Assembly (NCBI RefSeq): GCF_027942865.1
Contig: NC_134521.1
Location: 1,123,501 to 1,187,500 of the forward strand
Direction: 5' to 3'
Source: Odontesthes bonariensis
Taxonomy: Eukaryota > Chordata > Actinopteri > Atheriniformes > Atherinopsidae
DNA: 64,000 nucleotides
Shown: positions 45,838-57,832 of the stretch, piece by piece
Layout of the letters: each line of letters begins with the position of its first letter
Position numbering within the stretch: the stretch's first letter is position 1
The notes under the pieces: generated by a model
Database searches by the model: none
What the model saw: the letters and a program-made list of their open reading frames with translations, nothing else
Told to the model about the DNA's origin: nothing
Program-made: the position numbers and the translations under genes

Positions 45838-46320
45838 TTAAGCTGCTCAGAACTGAACTAACTCTGGTTCTGCCTCAGATTCTGGGTTTATGTTCATGTT
45901 GGAACATGTTTCAGTGAATCTCTGCAGCTGTTACCATGGAAACATCTGCAGATATTCACTTTAAAGCTGCTCAGAACTGAACTAACTCTGGTTCTGCCTC
46001 AGATTCTGGGTTTATGTTCATGTTGGAACATGTTTCAGTGAATCAGCTGCACCTGTTACCATGGAAACATCTGCAGATATTCACTTTAAAGCTGCTCAGA
46101 ACTGAACTAACTCTGGTTCTGCCTCAGATTCTGGGTTTATGTTCATGTTGGAACATGTTTCAGTGAATCTCTGCAGCTGTTACCATGGAAACATCTGCAG
46201 ATATTCACTTTAAAGCTGCTCAGAACTGAACTAACTCTGGTTCTGCCTCAGATTCTGGGTTTATGTTCATGTTGGAACATGTTTCAGTGGATCAGCTGCT
46301 TCCTGTTTCCATGGAGATGA
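45838..46320. repeat. 125-bp tandem repeat carrying RFX X-boxes
   Basis: Nearly four copies of a 124-125-bp unit containing AAGCTGCTCAGAACTGAACT and GGAACATGTTTCAGTGAATC. Copies 1-3 each hold GTTACCATGGAAAC (45930-45943, 46055-46068, 46179-46192), a full X-box; copy 4 has the weaker GTTTCCATGGAGAT. Confidence 0.92.
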
Positions 46321-46658
46321 TTAAAGATCAGGGCCGAGAATCTGATCAGCAACTTAGAAGCTTCAAACATGTCAGAGTGAAAGTTTATCAGTGATATTAA
46401 GGATCTCCTCAGCATCAGGCTCCATAAATCCTGCAGATGCATCAGCTTTAAAACCTTTAAATGAACCTCTTCCAACAGGAAGCAGGTTTCCTTCAGACTG
46501 ATTATTATCAATAAAGACTTCATTTGAACACATCCAACCCGGTTATTTATCCACTTAAACTCTCCCTTTCTTCACTTGTTAGTAGCAGACATGTTTCTGT
46601 ATCACATTAAATCACTTAAACTCTGCTTTTCTTCACCTGTCAGCGGACATTAGCTCAC

Positions 46659-46910
46659 CTGTGCCGCGGCTCTCCAGGTGTGTTTAACGGACAAAAAGCG
46701 TCACTTTGCCTCTTTTTAACGGCTGCAGTTTCCACCCGTAGCTGTCACGTGATTAAACGCGTCCCGGTGACCGTTTTCTACCGTTAACCGTTGAGCAAAC
46801 CCGCCAAGTTGTCGCTCAGTCCGAGACGGTCGCTGCTGTGTGTTTGCGGTCCGTCTCCATAGCAACCGCTTCGAGAGCAAACGTCGCGTCGGGTGACCAA
46901 AGGGCCACGT
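46659..46910 (-). promoter_or_regulatory. Likely drc2 promoter and non-coding exon 1
   Basis: A CpG-richer stretch. On the minus strand GGCACAG|GTGAGC at 46659 is a strong donor, and CACTACAG just before the drc2 ATG can serve as acceptor. An X-box lies at 46853. The placement is inferred. Confidence 0.5.
46853..46866 (+). promoter_or_regulatory. RFX X-box
   Basis: GTCTCCATAGCAAC matches the ciliary X-box consensus GTNNCCATRGNAAC at every defined position. It sits at the upstream edge of the presumed drc2 promoter, where RFX factors control motile-cilia genes. Confidence 0.7.
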
Positions 46911-46964
46911 GACAGCCTGTTTGTTTTTGTTTGAAGAACTAAACGGTTTAAACTGCTTTTTATG

Positions 46965-47050
46965 AAATATAAAAATACTTTATTCATCCCCCAATGGGGG
47001 AAATTCAAATTAGTCAAGTAGCTCAACATTTTTTTTAAATATTTACAATG
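46965..47050 (-). mobile_element. LINE 3' tail fragment
   Basis: AAATACTTTATTCATCCCCC then AATGGGGGAAATTC: the LINE tail again, followed by AT-rich sequence to 47190. Confidence 0.6.
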
Positions 47051-47263
47051 TTAACAACAACAATAATGATACCAATTCTAGTAAAAAATACTACTACTAA
47101 CTAATAATAGTAATACTAAATAAACAAATAATTATTATTTTTTTTAAAATCAATCAATCAATTTGAGAAGAACTCAGCATTTTATGAAATAAAAGCAGAA
47201 CAACGAGGGAAAAGGTTCTGTTGGACCCGCTGCTCCGGACCACCTTTTACCAGAGATGGGACC

Positions 47264-47602
47264 TGTGTTCGAAACCGCCTACTACATACTACATACTACA
47301 TACTACATGCTACATACTGCATCCTCATCGATCAGACAGTATGCAGAGCGTTTACCCACAATGCTTTTCAGCCGGCCTGAAGCTGATTTCCCTTAAGCTC
47401 TAAACTCTGTAAACTTTAGCAACATTTGAAACATTTTCAGGTGAGAAAGTAGTCGTTTAGATCCCCAACGTGTTGAAAACCTGAAAAAATACCGGCTGTT
47501 TACCATTTTGTTCCCACGAATTTGGCGCTACTAAAGCTAGCCGCAGTGAGCTAACGCACTTCCGGTTATTTTCACAAAATAAAATACCCGTTGCCTTTTA
47601 TT
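47264..47602 (+). mobile_element. TIR element family M1, truncated copy
   Basis: TGTGTTCGAAACCGCCTACT begins a copy of the element at 19319. It is colinear through AGCCGGCCTGAAGCTGATTT to ATACCCGTTGCCTTTTAT, then stops and is replaced by ACATTTT repeats. The right inverted repeat is lost. Confidence 0.85.
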
Positions 47603-47689
47603 TTACATTTTACATTTTACACTCACTGACTGAAACGGTGTCAGGCTGCCTCTGCTCGGTCAGGTTCAATCTGTTAAAAAGAAAAAAAG

Positions 47690-47762
47690 TGTTTCCGCCC
47701 GGTTTCGAACCGGGGACCTTTCGCGTGTGAGGCGAACGTGATAACCACTACACTACGGAAAC
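47690..47762 (-). tRNA. tRNA-Val (CAC)
   Basis: A 73-nt cloverleaf. Acceptor GTTTCCG pairs with CGGAAAC; the anticodon loop is CTCACAC with CAC; the B box is GGTTCGAAACC. T7 follows as a Pol III terminator. Identical to the copies at 48135 and 57697. Confidence 0.96.
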
Positions 47763-47799
47763 CGCTGCCTGTGGGAGGATATGACGTGTAGATACCGAG

Positions 47800-48120
47800 A
47801 GATACAGGAGGTGCTTCCTGCTAGCAGTATGTCAACCACATACACAATCATACACAGTAAAATGTGCAGTGCAATTCTTCCTGGTCCTGCTACCGATAAC
47901 AAGATGATTAAAATTAAATATCATATATGAATAAAAATGAATAAATAAATAATAAAAAATAAAAATGATCATTTGAATCAGGTGTGCTAGAGGAGGGAAA
48001 AATCGAAAACATTGAAAACATGCAGGGTAGTGGGAACTGAGAAACACTGACTACCGGGTGAACACTTTGGACCTCATGTATGTGCCCCCAAGCAGCAAGG
48101 TCGATATTTAATTCTGATTA
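47800..48120. other. Spacer between tRNA-Val genes
   Basis: AT-rich. CACAGTAAAATGTGCAGTGC is a repeat-like segment. No gene seen. Confidence 0.5.
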
Positions 48121-48134
48121 AAAAGGGCGACATG

Positions 48135-48207
48135 TGTTTCCGCCCGGTTTCGAACCGGGGACCTTTCGCGTGTGAGGCGAACGTGATAACCACTACACTA
48201 CGGAAAC
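48135..48207 (-). tRNA. tRNA-Val (CAC)
   Basis: Same 73-nt sequence as 47690-47762, with CCCTTTTTAA downstream as terminator. The flanks beyond the gene differ from the first copy, apart from a few bases. Confidence 0.96.
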
Positions 48208-48640
48208 CTGTACCCACATGGAAACAGGACTTTTAGAAGCGTACAGCCTTCAGATGTGGAGCTGAGGGGTCCGTTTAACCTGCCATAAAAACTCTAAAGC
48301 ACATAGAAACACAACCTTTAAATATAAATATAAGCCTTAAAACACATCTGGGTGTCCAGAACAAAGTTCTTTCTCTCGGAAAAACTCGGTAGTTTTCACA
48401 CAGAGACCGTTTGTTTGAGGCTGTTTTCTGTCTGCTGGCTGAGAAACTGTTTAAAAACGTTTTTAAACTCTAAAGTTTAAACTCTAACTAAGCGGAGGGT
48501 TACAGTTTAGTGACTTAACCTGGAGCCGTTAACCACGGAGACATTTGTGCTCTTTCAGGACAGTTTTACTCAGATTTCCAGCCCGACCTGCCGCCCCAGT
48601 TTGTCTGGATGTTACATCACAGCCTCCGGGCGGCCCGCCA
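48208..48640. other. No gene seen
   Basis: Unique-looking sequence between tRNA-Val and the SRE pair. Confidence 0.5.
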
Positions 48641-48642
48641 GC

Positions 48643-48700
48643 AGGAAGCACCATATAAGGGCAGGACATCCGCCGCCCGGCCAGGAAACACCATATTTGG
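48643..48700. promoter_or_regulatory. Paired serum response elements downstream of egr1
   Basis: Two perfect CArG boxes, CCATATAAGG (48651-48660) and CCATATTTGG (48691-48700), are spaced 40 bp start to start. Each is flanked by Ets cores: AGGAAG at 48643, GGACATCCG at 48664, AGGAAA at 48683 and TTTCCT at 48706. On the minus strand GGATGTCC precedes CCTTATATGG, as in the c-fos SRE. It lies 0.9 kb past the egr1 stop. Confidence 0.65.
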
Positions 48701-48751
48701 GTGATTTTCCTGCTGAGCCAGGTGGCAAAGTCTGATCCCATTGGTTGTTCT

Positions 48752-48754
<3 letters not shown>

Positions 48755-48782
<28 letters not shown>
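48755..48782. repeat. (AC)n microsatellite
   Basis: CACACA run followed by GCACGCGC. Confidence 0.97.
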
Positions 48783-48786
<4 letters not shown>

Positions 48787-48929
48787 GCGCACTCAGGGAG
48801 GATTTACCGACATCACAGATGTAGCGTTCCTCTCTAATCCAAACATTTCTCCTTTAAACTGTTTAAACTGTTTTTTTTAATTGTTTATAATTGTATAAAC
48901 ATTTTTATTGCTTTATGTTTTGGTGCTGG

Positions 48930-48975
48930 ATGCTTGAATTTCCTTCGGGATCAATAAAGTATCTATCTATCTTTT
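48930..48975 (+). mobile_element. LINE 3' tail, forward
   Basis: TGAATTTCCTTCGGGATCAA then TAAAGTATCTATCTATC: an L2-type 3' end with a (TATC) tail. From 48976 to 49349 no gene is seen. Confidence 0.65.
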
Positions 48976-49349
48976 CATTCTGGGATCTTTTCTCAGCTCT
49001 TTGCTGACAGAAAAACATAAATAAAGTAAAGTAATAAGGATAAAGTTCGATAAAATTAGGATAAAGTAAATAAATGAACCGTTTCAGACCCCAGCTGGTC
49101 CAGGCCGATGGTTCCTGGTTCTGGTTCTGGTTCTGGGGCAGTTGTTTCTCCCCACAGTCGCCTCCTGCTCAGGACTGATTGGACCAGAGAGAAGTTTGAG
49201 TTAATCTGCTGGTTTCCTGAGCTGGAAGCTGTTTTAAATCGGCTCTGAATGAACCCGACTCAGAGAAGTGTCGTAGAAAACAAACTGAAAGAATAAAAAT
49301 GTTGAATAAACTCAAATAAACTGGCTGAGACAAAGAAGATTTTACAGGT

Positions 49350-49355
49350 TTTATT
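49350..49355 (-). terminator. egr1 polyadenylation signal
   Basis: AATAAA on the minus strand, 222 nt past the stop. The short 3' UTR also contains TGTACATA (49466-49459), a Pumilio-type element. Confidence 0.6.
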
Positions 49356-49576
49356 TCAGGAGAAACAGAAACAAACCTGCGAACAGACAAACGTCCCAGA
49401 ACCTACGCAGTAGGTAACACCCCACGTGCACAGACGTGCACATCTGTGCACGCTCTCATATGTACAGTATCAACATGTAAACAGCATGAAGTTCATCATC
49501 AGTTCATCCTCTGACCTGTGAGAGGAAAGTCTGGGTCAGAGGTCAGAGGTCAGAGGTCAGGCCGGCCTCCTGCCCG

Positions 49577-51328
<1,752 letters not shown>

Positions 51329-51681
51329 CTCCCCGGAGGAGGAGGAGGAGGAGGAAGAGGCGGTGCGGGGTGAGGAGCTCAGCCGCGCACGGAGCGCTTC
51401 CTGCAGGGACACCGGCTCGGTCTCTGCTCCTGAGCCCCGCGGAGAGGCGCTGTGGCCGGGCGGACGCTGCTGCTGCTGCTGCCCGGAGGAAGCCAAGGCT
51501 GGAGGCTGCAGGGCTCCGGGTCCGGCGGCTGTTTCCGGCGGTTTGCGTGGGATCGGGGGACGTAAACAACAACAACAACAACAACAGATGTTTGTTTCCG
51601 GTTGGGGGGCCGGTGTGTTCACGTGCGCGCGGTCACAACTTGAACTTGAGTTCTGTCAGGAGCTCGCTCGGGATTCCCGGC

Positions 51682-51743
51682 TTTATAAAGACTCCTGCGT
51701 GACGTAGGTTCCCATATATGGCGGGGAGGAAGCCCATATTTGG
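51682..51743 (-). promoter_or_regulatory. egr1 core promoter: CArG x2, CRE, TATA
   Basis: Reading toward the gene: CCAAATATGG (51743-51734), CCATATATGG (51721-51712), TACGTCAC (51706-51699), then TTTATAAAG (51690-51682). Transcription should start near 51655, giving a 5' UTR of about 330 nt. The order SRE-SRE-CRE-TATA is that of vertebrate EGR1. Confidence 0.85.
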
Positions 51744-51988
51744 GCAGAGCGGGGAACGCGCGGCCCTGGCTTCCGGGTGCCGCTGCTGCCTTTGTGTCGC
51801 GTGTTTCAGAGCGTGAACGGCCTGGTTCGGTCCCGGACCCGGACCGGGTCCGCTGGGGCCCACGTGGCGGCCGGGACCCGGAGCACGGCCCGCCGCCGCG
51901 GCCGGAAACCCCGGGGACACGTCACAGCCAAGTTCTCCGGGCGCTACGTCACATGGAGCTCTTCCAAGCGCGTCATCACTTCCTCAGG

Positions 51989-51998
51989 CCTTATTTGG
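51989..51998 (-). promoter_or_regulatory. Distal egr1 CArG box
   Basis: CCTTATTTGG with an adjacent Ets core (ACTTCCTC at 51978-51985), 0.3 kb upstream of the core promoter. A TACGTCAC CRE-like site lies at 51943. Confidence 0.65.
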
Positions 51999-52019
51999 GC
52001 GTTTTCCTGTCAGACCATT

Positions 52020-52880
52020 GAGCTCAGTTCATGTTTTCAGTTTGAATGTAATGAAGAAATGAATGGAATTAACGGTGGGATCACCATGAGGCCACATCGC
52101 GCTCGGCTTGCAGACACGAAACTCTCGAATATTATATTTTGCAAGTGCAATACTTAGTAAAAAGGGACTTATTGATGTACTCTGCAGACAGACCTGTGGA
52201 ATGTAACAAAGCTTAAAGGTGATAGAGAAAGGTTGAATGGGGCATTAATCCTTGTTCTGTGATGTGATGTGTAGCCCAAAAGAAAAGGCTCTCTGAAACA
52301 GCTGTTACTATGCTGGGTTTAGAATGCGTCGTTTGCCCTTATTAGCGTCGTTTCAGAGCTTATCTGGCAACCTCATTATGAAATGCAGGTAGGTGTTGGG
52401 GCTATTCGGTTGCCGCTGCTTGATTGGCTGCCCCTGCTCTCACTGAAAGCAGAGCGATAGAGTAAAGCTGAGTTTATGCTTTGACGCATAGCCTCTGCAA
52501 CCGTCAAATCTGTCTCTGTGCGTGACCACGCCCCCGCGCAGAGGGTCTGCACCCGTCGTCGCGCACCTCAGAAAAGTCCTGACTACACGTCGGACGGACG
52601 CAAACCCACGCAGAGCTCAAGCAAACAGCAGCTGTGATTGGTCCTTGGTGTGCCTTTCCGCTTGTCTGTGGTTGTTCTTCTCGTTCAGTGCTGGGGCGCC
52701 ATATTCTCGCGAGTTCTCGAATACTTTTGGGGGGAAACTGCTGTGCGTCCCTAATAATTCCAGACCGAGGGCGCAGATGCATAACAGCAAAACTGGTTCG
52801 CGACCAGACCCAAGCGACAATTGATGTGCGCAGTTGCAGAAGTCTAATTTGCCCTTCATACACTGACTGGAAAGAAAGCT
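52020..52880. other. Upstream of egr1, repeat-like
   Basis: Contains GTTTATGCTTTGACGCATAG and TGATTGGTCCTTGGTGTG, of MITE style, but clear ends were not found. No gene seen. Confidence 0.4.
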
Positions 52881-53220
52881 CATTCCCTTTAGATATAATA
52901 ATAAAAAATAAAGAATAAAAATATATGAATATAAAATGTACAAGGTGTGTACAACAATACACAGTATCCAATATACAGAGCAACAACAGTGCAGCTTCAT
53001 TAGTGCAGTTTTAATGATGGTAAAGTGACTGGGGCAGGTTATGAGGTGATTATGAAGTGTTCATAAGTCCAACTGCAAGGGGGAAAAACTGTTTTTGTGA
53101 CGGGAGGTTCTGGTCCGAATGGACCGAAGCCTCCTGCCCGAGGGGAGCGGTGCAAATAGAGAAGGGTCAGCTGTGATCCGACCTGCTCGCCCCAGAGTCC
53201 TGGAGACGTGCAGGTTATGG
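52880..53220 (-). pseudogene. LINE reverse-transcriptase C-terminal fragment
   Basis: The minus strand reads HVSRTLGRAGRITADPSLFA, then PLPSGRRLRSIRTRTSRHKN and SFSPLQLDL. This is the conserved C terminus of fish L2/Rex1-like LINEs (DPSHP...LPSGRRYRSIRTRTSR). It is decayed, with a 3' AT-rich tail toward 52890. Confidence 0.75.
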
Positions 53221-53790
53221 ATAGATGGGAGGCTGCAGGTCATGGATAGATGGGAGGCTGCAGGTCATGGATAGATGGGAGGCTGCAGGTCGTGGATAGA
53301 TGGGAGGCTGCAGGTCATGGATAGATGGGAGGCTGCAGGTCATGGATAGATGGGAGGCTGCAGGTCGTGGATAGATGGGAGGCTGCAGGTCAGGGATAGA
53401 TGGGAGGCTGCAGGTCATGGATAGATGGGAGGCTGCAGGTCATGGATAGATGGGAGGCTGCAGGTCGTGGATAGATGGGAGGCTGCAGGTCATGGATAGA
53501 TGGGAGGCTGCGGGTCATGGATAGATGGGAGGCTGCGGGTCATGGATAGATGGGAGGCTGCAGGTCATGGATAGATGGGAGGCTGCAGGTCATGGATAGA
53601 TGGGAGGCTGCAGGTCATGGATAGATGGGAGGCTGCAGGTCATGGATAGATGGGAGGCTGCGGGTCATGGATAGATGGGAGGCTGCGGGTCATGGATAGA
53701 TGGGAGGCTGCGGGTCATGGATAGATGGGAGGCTGCGGGTCATGGATAGATGGGAGGCTGCGGGTCATGGATAGATGGGAGGCTGCAGCC
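53215..53790. repeat. 25-bp minisatellite
   Basis: Twenty-three units of GGATAGATGGGAGGCTGCAG plus GTCAT, with GTCGT and GCGGGTCAT variants. It begins exactly where the LINE fragment continues (SLPSIH-N-LHVSRTL). Confidence 0.95.
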
Positions 53791-54490
53791 GATCAGCTTC
53801 TCAGCGGAGCGCACAGCTGGCTGCAGTCTGTCTGTCCCTGGCAGAACTGAGCCTCTACTGAAGCCTGCTCGGAATCGTGTAAGCTTTGTGAAACTGTACT
53901 CCGTGAAATGCGCAGAGCAAAGGAAAAGTCGGCGGTTGTACGTACTGGGGATGCTGTTAAAAATAAATAAAAGCCATTGATTGCGAACATTGCTTTCCGG
54001 GATCGTAGTCCGCTTTCACAGCCTTGGAAGGCTCACCTGTTCCTGTTTCTCGCCGAAGGGGCGTGTCTGAAACGGGTGGCTGTGGACTTGGGTGTGGGGG
54101 GGGGGCGATTGCTGAAAAAGTGACGTCACTTTTTCACAAACACGGATTGGCACTTTTTCTGGGGGATATTCAAAAAAGGGGGAGTACGTGAAACAGAGGT
54201 TCTGACGCTTGCTGGCACAGTGTGTACTCCCCACAGCGGGGAGACTCAGAACTAACACCAAAAACGGGAAAAAGACGATTTTGATTCTCTATCCCCTTTA
54301 ATGTTGTATCCTCGCTGTGAGGGAATCTCTTTCTATGGACTGAATGTTGGAAGTTGAACTGCTCAGAGCTCTGGTGTCTCAGATGATACAGAAACATACA
54401 GATGTTTCTGATTCTTTATGTTCTTTCAGATGATTTTTACATGTTTGCCTTTTTTCTTGTTAACTGCAAGGCAACTGAAATACTAAACAC
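53791..54490. other. No gene seen
   Basis: Repeat-like sequence. AAGTGACGTCACTTTTTCAC at 54118 is palindromic and CRE-like. CTCTATCCCCTTTAATGTTG at 54279 marks a possible MITE end. Confidence 0.4.
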
Positions 54491-54502
54491 TATAATCAGA
54501 AG

Positions 54503-55620
54503 TTGTTTAGATTGAAAGCCATCAATAAATCATTTTATGAAGTCATCCGGGACCTGGGCCTGAACACACCACTGTGCGACTGGATCCTGGACTTCCTGAC
54601 AGACCGCCCCCAGTCGGTGAGAGTGGCTGGTCGGACCTCCTCCAGTCTGAGTCTCAGCATTGGGGCACCACAGGGCTGTGTCCTCAGCCCTCTCCTGTAC
54701 TCCCTGTACACCTACGACTGCGTAGCGACACAGACATCGAACCATGTTGTGAAGTTCGCTGACGACACGGCAGTGGTGGGTCTGATTTCTGGCGGCGATG
54801 AGTCGGCCTACAGGGAGGAGGTGGCCATCTTGGAGCAGTGGTGTATGGCCAATCACCTCTCTCTGAATGTCAGCAAGACCAAAGAGATCATGGTGGACTA
54901 CAGGAAAAAGAAGGAGGAGCTACAACCAGTCACCATCAACGGCTCAGAGGTGGAGAGGGTGGACACCTTCAAATATCTTGGTGTAAACATTGAGAAGGAC
55001 CTGACTTGGGACTGCCATGTGACCGCAGTTGTCAGAAAGGCCCAACAGCGCCTGTATGGACTCAGGCGCCTGAAGCAATTCGGCCTGAGACCCAACACCA
55101 TCAGGGACTTCTCCAGAGGCACAGTAGAGAGCCTCTTGACAGGCAGCTTCACATCCTGGTACGGCAGCTGAACGGACAGAAACCGCAAGGCGTTGAGGAG
55201 GGTTGTTCGCACTGCCAAGAACATCACCGGGTGTGAGCTGCCCAGTCTGGAGGACCTCTACGCCCAGCGCTGCCTGAACAAATCCCTGAGGATTATTAAA
55301 GACCCCACCCACCCCCATAAAAACCTTTTTTCCCTGCTAAAATCCAAAAGGGTGAAGGGATACAAGATCCTACCAACGCGCACCAGCAGACTGAGGAACA
55401 GTTTTTTCCCACAGGCTGTCAGACTTTTAAACAACAGTGAAAACTGATATGCTTGCCTATGTTTATTTATTTATTGTTTTAAGTGTTTTAGGTTTTCGGT
55501 TGTTTTTATCATGTTTTATTTTGTTTTTAGTATATCGGAGCTTCCAAGCTTTTCACATGTATGTACCCACAGTGCATCTAAGTGACGAATAAAGTGAATC
55601 TGAATCTGAATCTGAATCAT
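54503..55620 (+). pseudogene. Non-LTR retrotransposon RT (L2/Rex1-like), 5' truncated
   Basis: The frame reads LNTPLCDWILDFLTDRPQSV, then GAPQGCVLSPLLY, FADDTAVVGL (the catalytic (F/Y)ADD box), LSLNVSKTKEIMVDYR, FKYLGVNI and LYGLRRLKQFGL. One stop, TGA at 55169-55171 after WYGS, breaks the frame; it then continues in phase as LRRVVRTAKNITGCELPSLE to SFFPQAVRLLNNSEN at 55447. The element ends in (GAATCT)n at 55597-55620, a typical LINE microsatellite tail. The N-terminal endonuclease and first RT motifs are missing, as expected of 5' truncation at insertion. Confidence 0.88.
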
Positions 55621-55857
55621 TTCTGTTCTGTTTGATTCCATGATGTATTTAACTGATTATCAGTAATTACAATGCAAATCCAAATGATTGTTTTAACTTT
55701 TAAACAGGTTGGACACATCGGCCCATGATGTTTACTGACAGTTACTTTTATCTCGTCTTTTCACTTTATTAGGATCAGATTCTGCAGGTAAAATTGCAAT
55801 AATAAGGTGACTTTGACTTGCCCAAGAAAAAATGACTGACTTGCACATGTGTAACTT

Positions 55858-56454
55858 TAGCCTGGCGACGCCATCCTACGTACATCCGCCCAAAGATTTT
55901 GGCTCCGCACATAGTCTGGCCAAATCCCCCTACCTCGGTTCGCTCAGTGTTTTGCCAATCAGCAAACAGTTGCGAGTGGTGACGCAGAACTCACGCGCGG
56001 AGTCCATTGTAGTCCATATAATTGTAGTTCAACCGCAGCGGAAATAAACATGGCGACAGAAGAAGATACACTAGAAGCTATCCATGAAGTTGTCTCAACT
56101 CTGGAGAGCATTACACAATTAAAACGAGAGCAAGAGGAATGCCTCGTCAACTTTGTTAGTGGCAAGGATGTCATAGCTCTCCTTCCAACTGGCTTTGGGA
56201 AAAGTTTGTGTTAGTGTTGCAACCCGGTATAATGAAAGCGGATGTGGGAAGCGTGATTCGCGAGCTAGAGCCTCGCGAGAGTAAGCAAGAACTTCGTTGC
56301 ATAACCAACGTCATTTCTAAACATTACTGATTGGTTAAGGGAACTCCAGTGAATTTAAGTTGCTGAGTAAGGTCCCACCCTCCATGGAAACAGATTCCTC
56401 TTGGATTTTTCCAGACTGTTTGACAGAGTCAACAGTCGGCTTTCGCCCAGGCTA
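55858..56454 (+). mobile_element. Non-autonomous DNA element with helicase fragment
   Basis: 597 bp with ends TAGCCTGGCGA and TCGCCCAGGCTA (inverted repeats). It is bounded by the direct repeat GTGTAACTT at 55849-55857 and 56455-56463, a 9-bp target-site duplication. Inside, an ATG at 56050 reads MATEEDTLEAIHE, then QLKREQEECL and GKDVIALLPTGFGKSLC followed by a stop at about 56213. LPTGFGKS is a Walker A motif in RecQ-like context. The superfamily is unassigned. Confidence 0.8.
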
Positions 56455-56464
56455 GTGTAACTTG

Positions 56465-57275
56465 GGCTGTGTTCGAAATCGCCTACTTCTCCCACTACTC
56501 CTACTAACTTTAACTTCTTTTAAGTTCCCGGATGCATACTAGATTCTCCTAAATGTTGGGTATGCATCATGAGGTTACTACTCATACTCAAACTACCCAA
56601 GATGCAACGTAACGTGACGTCGCCGATCGTCATTTCCTGTCAAAACGGCAGTTTCAAGCTAGCTACAACGAAGGTAGGTTCACTTCCTGTTTTCAAAACA
56701 AAAGCACCAATTGTATGGTAATGGCTTTCCCTATGATAAAAGGCAACGGGTATTTTATTTTGTGAAAATAACCGGAAGTGCGTTGCTCACTGCGGCTAGC
56801 TTTAGTAGCGCCAAATTCGTGGGAACAAAATAGTAAACAGCCGGTATTTTGTCAGGTTTTCAACACGTTGGGGATCTAAACGACTACTTTCTCACCTGAA
56901 AATGTTTCAAATGTTGCTAAAGTTTACAGAGTTTAGAGCTTAAGGGAAATCAGCTTCAGGCCGGCTGATTTCGGCTCAGGCAGGATAGAAATGCATTGTG
57001 GGTAAACGCTCTGCATGGTGTCTGATTGATCAGTATGCAGTATGAAGTATGTAGTATGCAGTATGCAGTATGCAGTATGTAGTATGTAGTATGCAGTATG
57101 TAGTATGTAGTATTTAGTATGTAGTATGCAGAGTTTGTAGTATGCAGTATGCAGTATGCAGTATGTAGTATGTAGTATGCAGTATGCAGTATGTAGTATG
57201 CAGTATGCAGAGTTTGTAGTATGCAGTATGCAGTATGCAGTATGTAGTATGTAGTATGCAGTATGCAGAGTTTGT

Positions 57276-57309
<34 letters not shown>

Positions 57310-57368
57310 TAGTATGCAGTATGCAGTATGCAGTATGTAGTATGTAGTATGCAGTATGCAGAGTTTGT

Positions 57369-57409
<41 letters not shown>

Positions 57410-57438
57410 TAGTATGCAGTATGCAGTATGCAGTATGT

Positions 57439-57486
<48 letters not shown>

Positions 57487-57515
57487 TAGTATGCAGTATG
57501 CAGTATGCAGTATGT

Positions 57516-57563
<48 letters not shown>

Positions 57564-57587
57564 TAGTATGCGGTTTCAAACTCAGCC
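56465..57587 (-). mobile_element. TIR element family M1, inverted copy with expanded array
   Basis: Starts GGCTGTGTTCGAAATCGCCT and ends GCGGTTTCAAACTCAGCC. It is colinear, in reverse, with 19319-19966. The short CTACATACTG part has expanded to about 540 bp of TAGTATGCAG/TATGCAGTAT units (57030-57570) with four GTTTGTAG interruptions. Its left end starts one base after the target duplication of the preceding element. Confidence 0.85.
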
Positions 57588-57696
57588 TCTGTCTTTCTGT
57601 ACAGCTATTACAAGCTTTTATTCTGAAGAGTATTCACCTTCTGTACCTTCTGTATCTCTCAGTAAATGTACACGTGATACCTAGTTGTGGGAACCA

Positions 57697-57769
57697 GTTT
57701 CCGTAGTGTAGTGGTTATCACGTTCGCCTCACACGCGAAAGGTCCCCGGTTCGAAACCGGGCGGAAACA
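57697..57769 (+). tRNA. tRNA-Val (CAC)
   Basis: Same 73-nt sequence as the copies at 47690 and 48135, here on the plus strand. CCTTTTTAACAGATTGAAC follows; this flank is shared in inverse with 47660-47690, so gene and 3' flank were duplicated together. Confidence 0.96.
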
Positions 57770-57832
57770 CTTCTTCCTTTTTAACAGATTGAACGGCTGA
57801 GGTTCAATTAAATTGTGTGATGGTAGAAATTT

